Shown piece by piece: positions 41,610-50,730 of a stretch of 64,000 nt of DNA; positions within the stretch are counted from its first letter, which is position 1, and the number at the start of each line of letters is the position of its first letter. Location of the stretch: assembly GCA_017983695.1 (NCBI GenBank), contig JAGOAX010000012.1, positions 92,587 to 156,586 on the forward strand. The letters are read 5' to 3'. Source of the stretch: Ferruginibacter sp. GTDB taxonomy: Bacteria; Bacteroidota; Bacteroidia; Chitinophagales; Chitinophagaceae. The notes under the pieces were generated by a model. It did no database searches and was not told the DNA's origin. It saw only the letters and a program-made list of their open reading frames with translations. Both the position numbers and the translations under genes were made by a program.

Positions 41610-42341
41610 ATGGAAAGAGTGGAAACACTCATAAAAAAATTACAGGAACAGTTTGCCGCCAATGTACCGGCAAACCAGTTGCTATTAACGGTGCAAATGC
41701 TGGAGACAGAATTGTCACATCTTAACAGTAATGCCCTGCCTCAAAACAGTTCCATCATTAATGTAGATATTCCACAAACCATTTTGCCCGCTGTAAAACC
41801 CGAAGATGAAAAAACTGTAGAAGTATTACAGGTAGATGAAGCGGAAATAGAAGCAGAGCTGGAAGAAATAAAACGCAACGCCGAAGCAGTACAAAAAATG
41901 AGTGTGCAAAATAAACCTTCCCTTATTTTTGAAGAAGAAGAGGATCAGCATATACCCACTTTGGCGCATCATTTATCAGATGCTGCTACTACAACTACTA
42001 CTACAAAAAAAGAAATTAATGAATCCGTTGTAAACAGCAACGCCTCGTTAAATGATAAGTTAAAGCAAAGCAAAATAGACCTTGGTGATACTTTAACCGA
42101 AACTCCCATAAGGGATTTGAAAAAAGCCATTGGCGTAAATGACCGTTTTTTATACATCAACGAATTATTCCGGGGCGATGAAAGTATGTATGAACGCAGT
42201 ATAAAAACCATTAACGGTTTTTCTATTTTACCCGAAGCAGAGTACTGGATACAAAGAGAGCTGAAAGTAAAACTAGGCTGGAGCGATGCCAACGAAACTG
42301 TAAAAGAATTTACTCAATTGGTTAAAAGGCGCTTTACCTGA
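41610..42341 (+). CDS. Unknown conserved-looking protein, acidic centre
   Basis: I do not recognise this 243-residue protein. The N-terminus (ERVETLIKKLQEQFAANVPA, then LLTVQMLETELSHL) looks helical, perhaps coiled coil. The middle (about 60-140) is acidic and low in complexity, with a TTTTTTKKE stretch. The C-terminal third (KAIGVNDRFLYINELFRGDE, then GFSILPEAEYWIQRELKVKL) is compact and looks conserved. No signal or membrane segment is seen. Its last 28 bp overlap the end of the opposite-strand waaA gene. Confidence 0.7.
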   Translation: MERVETLIKKLQEQFAANVPANQLLLTVQMLETELSHLNSNALPQNSSIINVDIPQTILPAVKPEDEKTVEVLQVDEAEIEAELEEIKRNAEAVQKMSVQNKPSLIFEEEEDQHIPTLAHHLSDAATTTTTTKKEINESVVNSNASLNDKLKQSKIDLGDTLTETPIRDLKKAIGVNDRFLYINELFRGDESMYERSIKTINGFSILPEAEYWIQRELKVKLGWSDANETVKEFTQLVKRRFT

Positions 42342-43579
42342 ACGTAGTCCATTATTTTATTTGTTGCGCCGCCATTTTCATACACATATTTTTTAGCAGC
42401 CACGGCACTTAATTCATAAGCTGTGTTATCAGTTAACCAATTGCCAATAACCTCTTTTAATTCATTAGTGTCACTTATACTTTCTGCTGCGCCAGTTTCT
42501 ACCAGGTCAACCGCTTCAAAATACTTTTCATAATTCTCTCCAATAATTACAGGTTTACCCCAAACCGCTGCTTCAAGTATATTATGTATACCGTCGTTGG
42601 TAAATCCGCCACCCACATAGTTAATATGCCCAAAGCTGTATAAGCGGCTCAACATTCCAATGGTATCTACTATTAAAGTATTAAACTCGTTAACAGTATT
42701 TATTTTATCTGGCGACTGTTCTAATTCAGTATAGCAAATTGATTTTTTAAACATCTTTTTAATGCCGTCAATATGTGTTTTATCCAACTCGTGCGGTACC
42801 AGTATTATTTTTTGCTGATGCTGTGTTTCATCACCATAAGCTGCTAAAATAATCTCATCATCTTCCCAGGTGCTGCCGGCAACAATTACTTTTTCGTTAT
42901 TGCAAAACGATCGTACTATTTCCGAGTCCAGTGTTTGACCGGCAATATCAATTACACGGTCAAATCTTGTATCACCACTAATGCTTACATTTTGTGTTAT
43001 GCCAATACTTTCCAGCATTTGTTTTGATGCCTCATTCTGCACAAAAAAATGATCAAAATTTTCAAGCATTTGTTTCCAGATGCCTCCGTACCATTTAAAA
43101 AAAGGTTGGTCTTTTCTAAAAATACCCGACACCAGCAAAACAGGTATCTGCCGTTTTTTCAACTCCTGCAAATAATAAAACCAGTACTCGTATTTTACCC
43201 ATAATACCAGCGACGGATTTATAGATGCAATGAATTTTTTTGCAGAAAAAATATTTTCCATCGGCAGGTAAAAAATATAATCGGCGCCCTTATAATTTTT
43301 ACAGGCTTCAAAGCCGCTGGGAGAAAAAAAGGTAAGTACAATTTTTATTGCCGGATGCTTAATTTTTAATTGCTCTAAAACCGGCCTGCCCTGTTCAAAT
43401 TCGCCAAGGCTGGCGCAATGCATCCATACTGTTTTTGATATATCAGCATGATCAATTATTGGAAAAATCCTTCTTCCCTCAAGCCATAACCTTGCTTTGG
43501 AGTTCCATAAAGCAGCCAGCCTGATACCTGTAGAATACAGGAAAAGAAATATATTGTAGAACAGTTTACTCAAAAGCAA
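42314..43579 (-). CDS. waaA: 3-deoxy-D-manno-octulosonic acid transferase (Kdo transferase)
   Basis: The 421-residue inner-membrane-associated enzyme adds Kdo to lipid A precursors. It has an N-terminal anchor helix, the start region GIRLAALWNSKARLWLEGRR, WMHCASLGEFEQGRPVLEQL, and the C-terminal donor-site region VGGGFTNDGIHNILEAAVWG. The proposed start is TTG 43579; no ATG fits. A -7 element lies about 9 bp upstream, so the leader would be very short. The 3' end overlaps the opposite gene by 28 bp. Confidence 0.88.
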   Translation of the reverse strand: MLLSKLFYNIFLFLYSTGIRLAALWNSKARLWLEGRRIFPIIDHADISKTVWMHCASLGEFEQGRPVLEQLKIKHPAIKIVLTFFSPSGFEACKNYKGADYIFYLPMENIFSAKKFIASINPSLVLWVKYEYWFYYLQELKKRQIPVLLVSGIFRKDQPFFKWYGGIWKQMLENFDHFFVQNEASKQMLESIGITQNVSISGDTRFDRVIDIAGQTLDSEIVRSFCNNEKVIVAGSTWEDDEIILAAYGDETQHQQKIILVPHELDKTHIDGIKKMFKKSICYTELEQSPDKINTVNEFNTLIVDTIGMLSRLYSFGHINYVGGGFTNDGIHNILEAAVWGKPVIIGENYEKYFEAVDLVETGAAESISDTNELKEVIGNWLTDNTAYELSAVAAKKYVYENGGATNKIMDYVQVKRLLTN

Positions 43580-43587
43580 TTTTGTAG

Positions 43588-43595
43588 CAAATCTA
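43588..43595 (-). promoter_or_regulatory. Candidate -7 element for waaA
   Basis: On the minus strand TAGATTTG fits TAnnTTTG and lies 8 bp before the proposed TTG start of waaA. No clear -33 TTTG was found. Confidence 0.4.
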
Positions 43596-43642
43596 TATAA
43601 AAAAGCCTATTGCAAAACTAATAACGCTATTATCAACTCCCT

Positions 43643-43673
43643 TTTGCCAACTGCTGCCCGAATGTTATCTTTG
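43643..43673 (+). promoter_or_regulatory. Bacteroidota-type promoter of the polysaccharide gene run
   Basis: TTTG (43643-43646), 19 bp, then TATCTTTG (43666-43673) is an exact fit to the Bacteroidota consensus. Transcription should start near 43680, 14 bp before the DegT-type aminotransferase ATG. Confidence 0.7.
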
Positions 43674-43693
43674 CCCACGTTAAAAATTGATTT

Positions 43694-44824
43694 ATGAGGC
43701 CTTTACAAATGGTAGATACTAAAACCCAGTATCACAAAATAAAAACTGAAGTAGATGCTGCTGTAATAGCCGTTTTAGAGAGCTCTGCTTTTATTGGCGG
43801 TAAAGTGGTTGCCACTTTTGCCGATAACCTTGCCAAATATCATAACAGTAAACACTGTATTCCATGTGGCAACGGCACCGATGCTTTACAAATTGCCATG
43901 ATGGCATTGGGCCTGCAACCCGGCGATGAAGTAATAACACCTTCTTTTACCTATATAGCTACTGTAGAAGTAGCGGCACTGCTGCATATAAAACCTGTTT
44001 TTATTGAAGTAGATGCCAAAACATTTTGCATGGATCCTGCAGCTGTTGAAAAAGCCATTACACCAAAAACAAAAGCAATTGTACCTGTACATTTATATGG
44101 CCACGCTGCCAATATGGAAGCCATAATGAAAATTGCAGCGGAGCATCATTTATTTGTAATTGAAGATAATGCCCAGGGCATTGGTAACGATTATACTTTT
44201 AGTGATGGCACTACAAAAAAAACCGGCAGCATCGGGCATATTGGCTGCACTTCGTTTTACCCCAGCAAAAACCTGGGTGCTTATGGCGATGGTGGCGCTA
44301 TGTTCACCAACGATGAGGAACTGGCCAATAAATTAAGAATGATAGCATCACACGGGCAAAGCAAAAGGTATTATCATGATGTAGTGGGTTGCAACTCCAG
44401 GCTGGATGCAGTACAGGCCGCCATACTTGATATTAAACTGACCCATTTAGATGAATATATAGCTGCCCGAAGAAAAGCTGCTGACTTTTATGATAATGCC
44501 TTTGCCAATAATAAAAAGATAACCACGCCGTTTAGAGATGCGGCAAATAAGCATGTATTTCACCAGTACACTTTGCTTTTAGAAGGTGTTGACAGGGATG
44601 CGTTGCACCAGTTTTTAGCCGACAATGGTATTCCATCTATGATTTATTACCCGGTGCCGGCCCACAGACAAAAAATGTTTGATGCTTTTGGCGGCAGCAG
44701 TTACCAGTTACCAATAACAGATTGGCTTACCGAACGGGTAATAAGCTTACCAATTCATACAGAGCTGGATGAAGAACAACAAACATTTATTATAACCAAG
44801 GTTTTAGAATTTGTAAATAAATAA
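43694..44824 (+). CDS. DegT/DnrJ/EryC1/StrS nucleotide-sugar aminotransferase
   Basis: The 376-residue PLP enzyme transfers an amino group to a keto nucleotide sugar. It shows the start PLQMVDTKTQYHKIKTEVDA, the PLP region CIPCGNGTDALQIAM, and the Schiff-base lysine in SFYPSKNLGAYGDGG. The sequence recalls WbpE-type transaminases that make 3-amino sugars of nucleotide-uronic acids. It is followed 2 bp later by ugd, so they are co-transcribed. The specific sugar is not readable. Confidence 0.85.
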   Translation: MRPLQMVDTKTQYHKIKTEVDAAVIAVLESSAFIGGKVVATFADNLAKYHNSKHCIPCGNGTDALQIAMMALGLQPGDEVITPSFTYIATVEVAALLHIKPVFIEVDAKTFCMDPAAVEKAITPKTKAIVPVHLYGHAANMEAIMKIAAEHHLFVIEDNAQGIGNDYTFSDGTTKKTGSIGHIGCTSFYPSKNLGAYGDGGAMFTNDEELANKLRMIASHGQSKRYYHDVVGCNSRLDAVQAAILDIKLTHLDEYIAARRKAADFYDNAFANNKKITTPFRDAANKHVFHQYTLLLEGVDRDALHQFLADNGIPSMIYYPVPAHRQKMFDAFGGSSYQLPITDWLTERVISLPIHTELDEEQQTFIITKVLEFVNK

Positions 44825-44826
44825 AA

Positions 44827-46149
44827 ATGAAGATTGCAGTTGTAGGCACAGGATATGTTGGTTTGGTTTCGGGCACTTGTTTTGCCGAAACGGGGAATAA
44901 TGTTATTTGTGTTGACATAGATAAAAACAAAGTAGATAAATTAGCGTCCGGAAAGATCACCATTTTTGAACCCGGGCTTGAAAAATTATTTTTACGCAAC
45001 CAAAAAGAAGAGCGTTTACATTTTACAACTTCTCTTGCCAAAGCAATAAAAGATGCTAAAGTAATTATACTGGCGTTACCTACACCGCCAGGTGAAGATG
45101 GCAGTGCAGATTTAAAATACATTTTAGGTGTGGCCGATGACCTGGGGAAACTGATTACAGATTACACCGTAATTGTTGATAAAAGCACCGTGCCAGTAGG
45201 TACAGCAGAAAAAGTACATGCAGCCATTGCAAAAAATGCCAAAACCGAATTTGACATTGTGAGTAATCCGGAATTTTTACGTGAGGGCGTAGCAGTAGCT
45301 GATTTTATGAGACCCGACAGGGTTATTATTGGCACCACTTCGGAAAGAGCAAAAAAAATAATGAATGATTTATATGCTCCATTTGTACGCCAGGGCAATC
45401 CTATTATTTTTATGGACGAAAAAAGTGCAGAGCTTACTAAGTATGCTGCTAATTCTTTTTTGGCAACCAAAATAACCTTCATGAATGAAATTGCCCAATT
45501 GTGCGAACGTTTGGGTGCAGATGTAGACATGATACGAAGAGGACTTGGAACTGATGAAAGGATTGGCAAACGTTTTTTATTCCCGGGGATTGGTTATGGA
45601 GGCAGTTGTTTTCCAAAAGATGTTAAGGCACTGGAAAAATCTGCCCGGCAGGTAAATTATGATTTTAAAATATTAAACGCTGTAATGCAGGTTAACGACA
45701 ATCAAAAGCTGCATTTGATACCTGCTATAAAAACTTATTTTAAAAACGATCTGAAAGGAAAAACAATTGCGTTATGGGGACTGGCATTCAAACCTAATAC
45801 AGATGATGTAAGGGAAGCGCCGGCTTTATATATTATTGAAGAATTATTGAAAGAAGGAGCCGCAGTAAGTGCTTACGATCCGGAGGCAATAACTAATGTA
45901 AAAGGATTATTGGGCGATAAGATAACTTTTCATGAAATGCAATACGATGCTTTGGCAAATGCAGACATATTGATAATTGCAACCGAATGGAGTGAATTCC
46001 GAACTCCGGATTTTGAGAAAATAGCTTCTTTACTAAAAAATAAGGTGATCTTCGATGGAAGAAATTTATTTGATCTTAAACAAATGGAAGAACTGGGTTT
46101 TCATTATGTAAGTATTGGAAGAAGAACAGTAAATCAGTTGACAAAGTAA
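44827..46149 (+). CDS. ugd: UDP-glucose 6-dehydrogenase
   Basis: The 440-residue enzyme oxidises UDP-glucose to UDP-glucuronate with NAD. It has the NAD fold MKIAVVGTGYVGLVSGTCFA, the EPGL segment of substrate binding, and the catalytic cysteine in GYGGSCFPKDVKALEKSA. It lies between the aminotransferase and the remains of a decarboxylase-like gene that would have used its product. The downstream dehydrogenase at 46334 belongs to a different subfamily. Confidence 0.88.
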   Translation: MKIAVVGTGYVGLVSGTCFAETGNNVICVDIDKNKVDKLASGKITIFEPGLEKLFLRNQKEERLHFTTSLAKAIKDAKVIILALPTPPGEDGSADLKYILGVADDLGKLITDYTVIVDKSTVPVGTAEKVHAAIAKNAKTEFDIVSNPEFLREGVAVADFMRPDRVIIGTTSERAKKIMNDLYAPFVRQGNPIIFMDEKSAELTKYAANSFLATKITFMNEIAQLCERLGADVDMIRRGLGTDERIGKRFLFPGIGYGGSCFPKDVKALEKSARQVNYDFKILNAVMQVNDNQKLHLIPAIKTYFKNDLKGKTIALWGLAFKPNTDDVREAPALYIIEELLKEGAAVSAYDPEAITNVKGLLGDKITFHEMQYDALANADILIIATEWSEFRTPDFEKIASLLKNKVIFDGRNLFDLKQMEELGFHYVSIGRRTVNQLTK

Positions 46150-46162
46150 GCAGTTAATACGT

Positions 46163-46332
46163 GAGGGGCAAATAGTTTTAATAACTGGTGGGGCAGGTAT
46201 TTTGAATTTTTGTTATCAATTTATTCAGGAAGGCTCCCATGTTATCTGTAGGGATAATTAAATTATTCTGCAGACTTTAAAACAGAACATCTTTTACACT
46301 TAAAAGAATTTAAAAATAAAACCGTAATTATT
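46163..46332 (+). pseudogene. Decayed NAD-dependent epimerase/decarboxylase (UDP-glucuronate decarboxylase-like)
   Basis: Translation from 46163 gives EGQIVLITGGAGILNFCYQF then IQEGSHVICRDN and a stop. This is the start of an extended short-chain dehydrogenase (LITGGAGFLGSHL...FI.EG..VICVDN) with missense changes in the dinucleotide loop. Further pieces (TLKQNIFYT; HLLHLKEFKNKT) appear in other frames up to 46332. Most of the gene has gone. Its place directly after ugd suggests a former UDP-glucuronate decarboxylase. Only about 55 codons remain. Confidence 0.6.
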
Positions 46333-46333
46333 A

Positions 46334-47623
46334 ATGTACCAGAACTTAATTGACAAAAAAAAGAAATTAGCTGTAATAGGCTTAGGCTATGTAGGATTAC
46401 CTATTGCACTGGAATTTGCAAAAAAAATTAAGGTGATCGGCTTTGATATTAATGCAAAGCGTGTGGAAATGATGCGTAATAATATTGACCCCAGCCAGGA
46501 GCTGGAGAGTAGTGCATTTGAAGGATGCGACATAGAATTTACCAACGACCTGGAAGTATTGAAGCAGGCTAATTTTTTCATTGTAGCTGTACCCACTCCT
46601 GTTGATGAACATAATGTACCAGACCTTGTTCCTGTACAAAGAGCCAGCGAAACCATTGGTAAAGTGGTAAAGAAAGATGACTACGTGGTTTTTGAAAGTA
46701 CGGTTTACCCTGGCTGCACCGAAGAAGATTGTTTACCTATAATTGAAAAATTAAGCGGTATAAAAAATGTTGCTGATTTTAAATTAGGTTATTCACCGGA
46801 AAGAATTAATCCGGGAGATAAAGAACATACTTTGTCCAGTATTGTAAAAGTGGTAAGTGGCTGCGATGCAGAAAGCCTGGATGTAATTGCCAAAGTATAC
46901 GAGCTTGTTGTAAAAGCCGGTGTACACAAAGCCTCTTCTATCAAAGTTGCCGAAGCTGCAAAAATTATTGAGAATACTCAGCGTGACCTTAATATCGCTT
47001 TAATGAATGAGCTTAGCATCATCTTCGACAAGATGAATATCAATACTTACGAAGTGCTGGAAGCTGCAGGCACTAAATGGAATTTCTTAAAATTTCAGCC
47101 AGGACTTGTTGGCGGGCATTGTATTGGTGTTGACCCATACTACCTTACTTACAAATCAAAAGAATTAGGTTACGACAGTAAGGTAATTTTAGCAGGCAGA
47201 AACATTAATGATGGCATGGCAGGATATGTGGCAAAAAAAGTATTGCATCATATCATTCAGAATAACGGCAATATAAAAGATGCAAAAGTATTGGTGATGG
47301 GTGCAACGTTTAAAGAAAATGTAAGTGACATCAGGAACAGTAAAGTAGCTGATGTTGTAAAAGAATTAAAGTCTTATTCATTAAATGTACATGTAACCGA
47401 TCCTCATGCCGAAAGTGCAGAATTAAAACATGAATACGGATTTGGATTAACACCTGAGCTTACCAATGATTACGATGCTGTAATTGTAACAGTACCGCAT
47501 AATAATTACAAAAGCCTTGATGATGCTTATTTCAGCTCCATTTCGAAACCACATGCAATGATTGCTGATTTAAAAGGCATTTACAGGGGTAAGATAACCA
47601 GCAGGAAATACTGGAGCCTGTAA
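46334..47623 (+). CDS. Nucleotide-sugar dehydrogenase, UDP-N-acetylhexosamine type
   Basis: The 429-residue enzyme oxidises a UDP-N-acetylhexosamine to its uronic acid. The NAD fold KLAVIGLGYVGLPIALEFAK and the catalytic cysteine in GLVGGHCIGVDPYYLTYKSK are of the WbpO/TviB/WbpA type, distinct from Ugd. It is followed by a WbpP/TviC-type epimerase, the usual partner for making UDP-GalNAc-uronic acid. The ATG lies within the last codons of the decayed upstream gene. Confidence 0.85.
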   Translation: MYQNLIDKKKKLAVIGLGYVGLPIALEFAKKIKVIGFDINAKRVEMMRNNIDPSQELESSAFEGCDIEFTNDLEVLKQANFFIVAVPTPVDEHNVPDLVPVQRASETIGKVVKKDDYVVFESTVYPGCTEEDCLPIIEKLSGIKNVADFKLGYSPERINPGDKEHTLSSIVKVVSGCDAESLDVIAKVYELVVKAGVHKASSIKVAEAAKIIENTQRDLNIALMNELSIIFDKMNINTYEVLEAAGTKWNFLKFQPGLVGGHCIGVDPYYLTYKSKELGYDSKVILAGRNINDGMAGYVAKKVLHHIIQNNGNIKDAKVLVMGATFKENVSDIRNSKVADVVKELKSYSLNVHVTDPHAESAELKHEYGFGLTPELTNDYDAVIVTVPHNNYKSLDDAYFSSISKPHAMIADLKGIYRGKITSRKYWSL

Positions 47624-47663
47624 AATATTTTAAACAACCAGTAATTGGTATTCTACATTAGTA

Positions 47664-48650
47664 ATGAGTAATATATTTCATACAAAAGATTTAAGTAATA
47701 GTAATTTTTTAGTTACAGGGGGCGCTGGTTTTATCGGCAGCCATATTGCGGCATACCTGTTACAACATGGAGCCAAAAAAGTAAGGGTGCTTGATAATAT
47801 GGTGAATGGCTTTAAAAGCAATCTTGATATTTTAAGGCAATACCCCGGCTTTGAATTTATTGAAGGTGATATCAGGAATATTGAGACTTGTGTAAATGCC
47901 TGCGAAGGCATTGACTATATAAGCCACCAGGCTGCATTAGGCTCTGTACCAAGAAGCATTAAGGAACCGGTGTATTTTAATGATGTAAATGTTACTGGTT
48001 TTATAAATATGCTTAAAGCTTCGGTAGATAATAAAGTAAAAACTTTTGTTTACGCCTCTTCTTCGTCTGTATATGGAGACGAGCTTACCTTACCAAAAAA
48101 AGAAAATAAAATCGGCAATTGTTTATCGCCTTATGCCGCAACAAAAAAAATAAACGAACTGTATGCACAGGTTTTTGCAGATGTTTATGGCATTAAGCAA
48201 ATTGGCCTCAGGTATTTTAATATTTTTGGACCAAGGCAGGATCCGAACGGCCCTTATGCTGCAGTTATTCCTTTATTTGTAAAAGGCATATTAAAACAAA
48301 CACCAGTTTACATTAATGGTGATGGCGGACAAACCAGGGATTTTACTTTTGTTGATAATGCTGTGCAGATGAATATTAAAGCAATGCTTACCGATAATGA
48401 AGCTGCATTTAATCAGGTGTACAATGTAGCTGTTGGCGAAAGGTTTACTGTAAATGATTTATATAAAGCCTGCCAAACACAGTTAGGCAGCAATTTTAAA
48501 GCCACGTACCGGGAACCAAGAGTTGGTGACATAAGAGATTCTTTAGCTGATATTGCTCTTGCAAAAGAGTTATTAAATTATCAGCCTACAAAAAAATTTG
48601 AAGATGGCCTGGTTGAAACGATACAGTATTTCAAAAGGGTCTATTCATAA
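47664..48650 (+). CDS. UDP-N-acetylglucosamine 4-epimerase-type SDR
   Basis: The 328-residue enzyme has the loop FLVTGGAGFIGSHIAAYLLQ, serine-rich SSSSVYGDE and the catalytic YAATKKINELYAQ (Tyr-x3-Lys). This form matches WbpP/TviC epimerases, which convert UDP-GlcNAc (or the uronate) to the galacto form. It works with the dehydrogenase 40 bp upstream in making surface polysaccharide precursors. Confidence 0.82.
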   Translation: MSNIFHTKDLSNSNFLVTGGAGFIGSHIAAYLLQHGAKKVRVLDNMVNGFKSNLDILRQYPGFEFIEGDIRNIETCVNACEGIDYISHQAALGSVPRSIKEPVYFNDVNVTGFINMLKASVDNKVKTFVYASSSSVYGDELTLPKKENKIGNCLSPYAATKKINELYAQVFADVYGIKQIGLRYFNIFGPRQDPNGPYAAVIPLFVKGILKQTPVYINGDGGQTRDFTFVDNAVQMNIKAMLTDNEAAFNQVYNVAVGERFTVNDLYKACQTQLGSNFKATYREPRVGDIRDSLADIALAKELLNYQPTKKFEDGLVETIQYFKRVYS

Positions 48651-48672
48651 AATTTTCACTTATTTTTTTACA

Positions 48673-49227
48673 ATGCCTTTTATTAAAACAGATTTTCCGG
48701 GATTACTGATTTTTGAGCCAAAAGTGTTTGAAGATGACCGTGGCTATTTTTTTGAAAGCTATAATGAAAAATTATTTACAGCTGAAGGTATTGAAATAAA
48801 ATTTGTACAGGATAACCAGGCTAAATCTTCTTACGGTGTAATACGGGGTTTGCATTATCAGTTAAACCCTTATGCACAAATAAAATTAATGCGTGTGTTA
48901 AGCGGTACTATTTTAGATGTAGCTGTTGATATCCGCAAAGGTTCTCCCACTTATGGCAAGGTATTTACTCTTGAATTATCTGCAGAAAGTAAGAAACAAT
49001 TATTGATACCGAAAGGGTTTGCACATGGCTATTCTGTTTTAAGCGAAACAGCCGAGGTTTTGTATAAATGTGATGAATTTTATCATAAAGAATGCGAATG
49101 CGGAATAATGTATAATGATGCCATTTTAAATATTGACTGGAAAATTCCTGCAGATAAAGCCATCATCTCTGAAAAAGACAAGCAGCATGCAGACTTAAAT
49201 AATTGTATTAATAATTTTTCTTTTTAA
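48673..49227 (+). CDS. rfbC: dTDP-4-dehydrorhamnose 3,5-epimerase
   Basis: The 184-residue cupin enzyme acts in dTDP-L-rhamnose synthesis. It has MPFIKTDFPGLLIFEPKVFE, the active-site GVIRGLHYQ and GFAHGYSVLSETAEVLYKCD. I chose ATG 48673; a longer frame from 48598 lies inside the upstream gene. It is followed 8 bp later by rfbD. The first two genes of the pathway (rfbA, rfbB) are not in this window. Confidence 0.9.
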   Translation: MPFIKTDFPGLLIFEPKVFEDDRGYFFESYNEKLFTAEGIEIKFVQDNQAKSSYGVIRGLHYQLNPYAQIKLMRVLSGTILDVAVDIRKGSPTYGKVFTLELSAESKKQLLIPKGFAHGYSVLSETAEVLYKCDEFYHKECECGIMYNDAILNIDWKIPADKAIISEKDKQHADLNNCINNFSF

Positions 49228-49235
49228 AAAAGTAA

Positions 49236-50117
49236 ATGGTAACAGCTAAAACTATTCTGATTACCGGTGCCAACGGGCAACTTGGAAAAGAACTCCGGGT
49301 AATTGCTGCTGCCTATACCGATTATACTTTCCTGTTTACTGATAAAGAACAATTACCAATTGATAATATTGAAATTTTAAGATCATATTTTTCAAGCCAA
49401 AGTATTAACTATTGTATTAATTGTGCGGCGTATACCGCTGTTGATAAAGCAGAAACAGAAAGCGAAACTGCTTTTGCAATTAATGCCGCTGCTGTTGGCA
49501 ACCTTGCAGCTGTTTGTAAAGAATTTAATGCACAGCTCATTCATATTTCTACCGATTATGTTTTTGATGGTACAGGTAAGCAACCGTATAAAGAAACTGA
49601 TACTACCAACCCTGTAAATGTTTATGGCCAGTCGAAACTGCAGGGTGAGCAATTGGCATTACAAAATAATCCTTCAACCATCATCATCAGAACATCATGG
49701 GTATTCTCTTCCTTTGGAAATAATTTTGTGAAGACGATGCTGCGGTTGATGAAAGAAAGAGAAAGTATTAATGTAGTGAATGATCAATACGGCTGCCCGA
49801 CTTACGCAGCGGATCTGGCTGACGCAATAATGACGATCATTAAGTCAAAAGTAAAAAATCAAAAATCAAAAATTGAGGACCAGGTATTTAATTATTGTAA
49901 TGAAGGCATTATAAACTGGTATCAATTTGCTGTTGCAATAAAAGTGTTAACACAAAGTAATTGCATTGTTATTCCAATACCAACTACACAATATCCAACC
50001 CCGGCAAAGAGAGCAGCATACACTGCTTTAGATACCACTTTAATTAAGAATACTTTTAGCATTACAATTCCTGAATGGAAGGAAAGTTTGAGGAAGTGTT
50101 TGGGGTTGATGAGATAA
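49236..50117 (+). CDS. rfbD: dTDP-4-dehydrorhamnose reductase
   Basis: The 293-residue SDR enzyme makes dTDP-L-rhamnose. It has ILITGANGQLGKELRVI, HISTDYVFDGTGKQPYKE and YGQSKLQGEQ (Tyr-x3-Lys). Near residues 202-215 it contains KSKVKNQKSKIED, encoded by an AT-rich simple repeat (AAGTCAAAAGTAAAAAATC...) of the sort usually found between Bacteroidota genes; it lengthens a loop by about a dozen residues without breaking the frame. It ends the polysaccharide run and converges on the restriction module. Confidence 0.88.
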   Translation: MVTAKTILITGANGQLGKELRVIAAAYTDYTFLFTDKEQLPIDNIEILRSYFSSQSINYCINCAAYTAVDKAETESETAFAINAAAVGNLAAVCKEFNAQLIHISTDYVFDGTGKQPYKETDTTNPVNVYGQSKLQGEQLALQNNPSTIIIRTSWVFSSFGNNFVKTMLRLMKERESINVVNDQYGCPTYAADLADAIMTIIKSKVKNQKSKIEDQVFNYCNEGIINWYQFAVAIKVLTQSNCIVIPIPTTQYPTPAKRAAYTALDTTLIKNTFSITIPEWKESLRKCLGLMR

Positions 50118-50130
50118 GTTTCGCCTAAAG

Positions 50131-50730
50131 TTAATTTTTCTTCAAAAGCACTTGTGTTTGTTTAGGATATTTTTCAACAATCCATTTCAAAATATCTAGC
50201 TGGTCACTTGTAGGGGCTCTTCTAACTTGTGCAATCAATTTAATGGCTTGCGGTCTGTTAAGAGTAAGATTTGATGCACCTTCATTACATACCGAACATA
50301 TTGCTCTTAACATTGAAGGGTCATCTTCTCCACCCATTGATTTGTCCAATATATGTCCGATATGTAACCTTGTTTTTCGTCCTGCGTCATAAGGATGCGG
50401 TTCTCCTGCTGCTGCACCGCACATCTGACAAGTAAATCCATTTCGATCCAAAACAAAGGCTCTTGTCTCTTTTGAAATGTTTCTTTCAAATGCCGGTAGG
50501 GGTTTAAGATTGAGTAATATATATTCACCGGGCTTTAATTCACTACGGTCGTTGTGTGTTACAATATTCATTCCTTCTTCGTTTCTTAATTCTCTTACAC
50601 GACGTGCCCATTCGCTTGTTCCTGCAACTTCTCTTAAAGTGTCAGAGTTTAAAACGTTTCCAACATTATTTAAAAAATACTCACGCAATTTGGCTCTCGA
50701 GCCTTTGCCTTTTGGAGCTTTGTTGGTCAT
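50131..50730 (-). CDS. HNH restriction endonuclease
   Basis: The 199-residue protein has an N-terminal winged-helix-like part (SRAKLREYFLNNVGNVLNSD, then EWARRVRELRNEEG) and a C-terminal HNH nuclease with two zinc pairs (CQMC and CSVC), the LHIGHILDKSMGGEDDPSML core and CNEGASNL. It lies next to and overlapping a C5 methyltransferase by 50 bp, the arrangement of a type II restriction-modification pair. Its recognition site cannot be read from the sequence. Confidence 0.85.
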   Translation of the reverse strand: MTNKAPKGKGSRAKLREYFLNNVGNVLNSDTLREVAGTSEWARRVRELRNEEGMNIVTHNDRSELKPGEYILLNLKPLPAFERNISKETRAFVLDRNGFTCQMCGAAAGEPHPYDAGRKTRLHIGHILDKSMGGEDDPSMLRAICSVCNEGASNLTLNRPQAIKLIAQVRRAPTSDQLDILKWIVEKYPKQTQVLLKKN

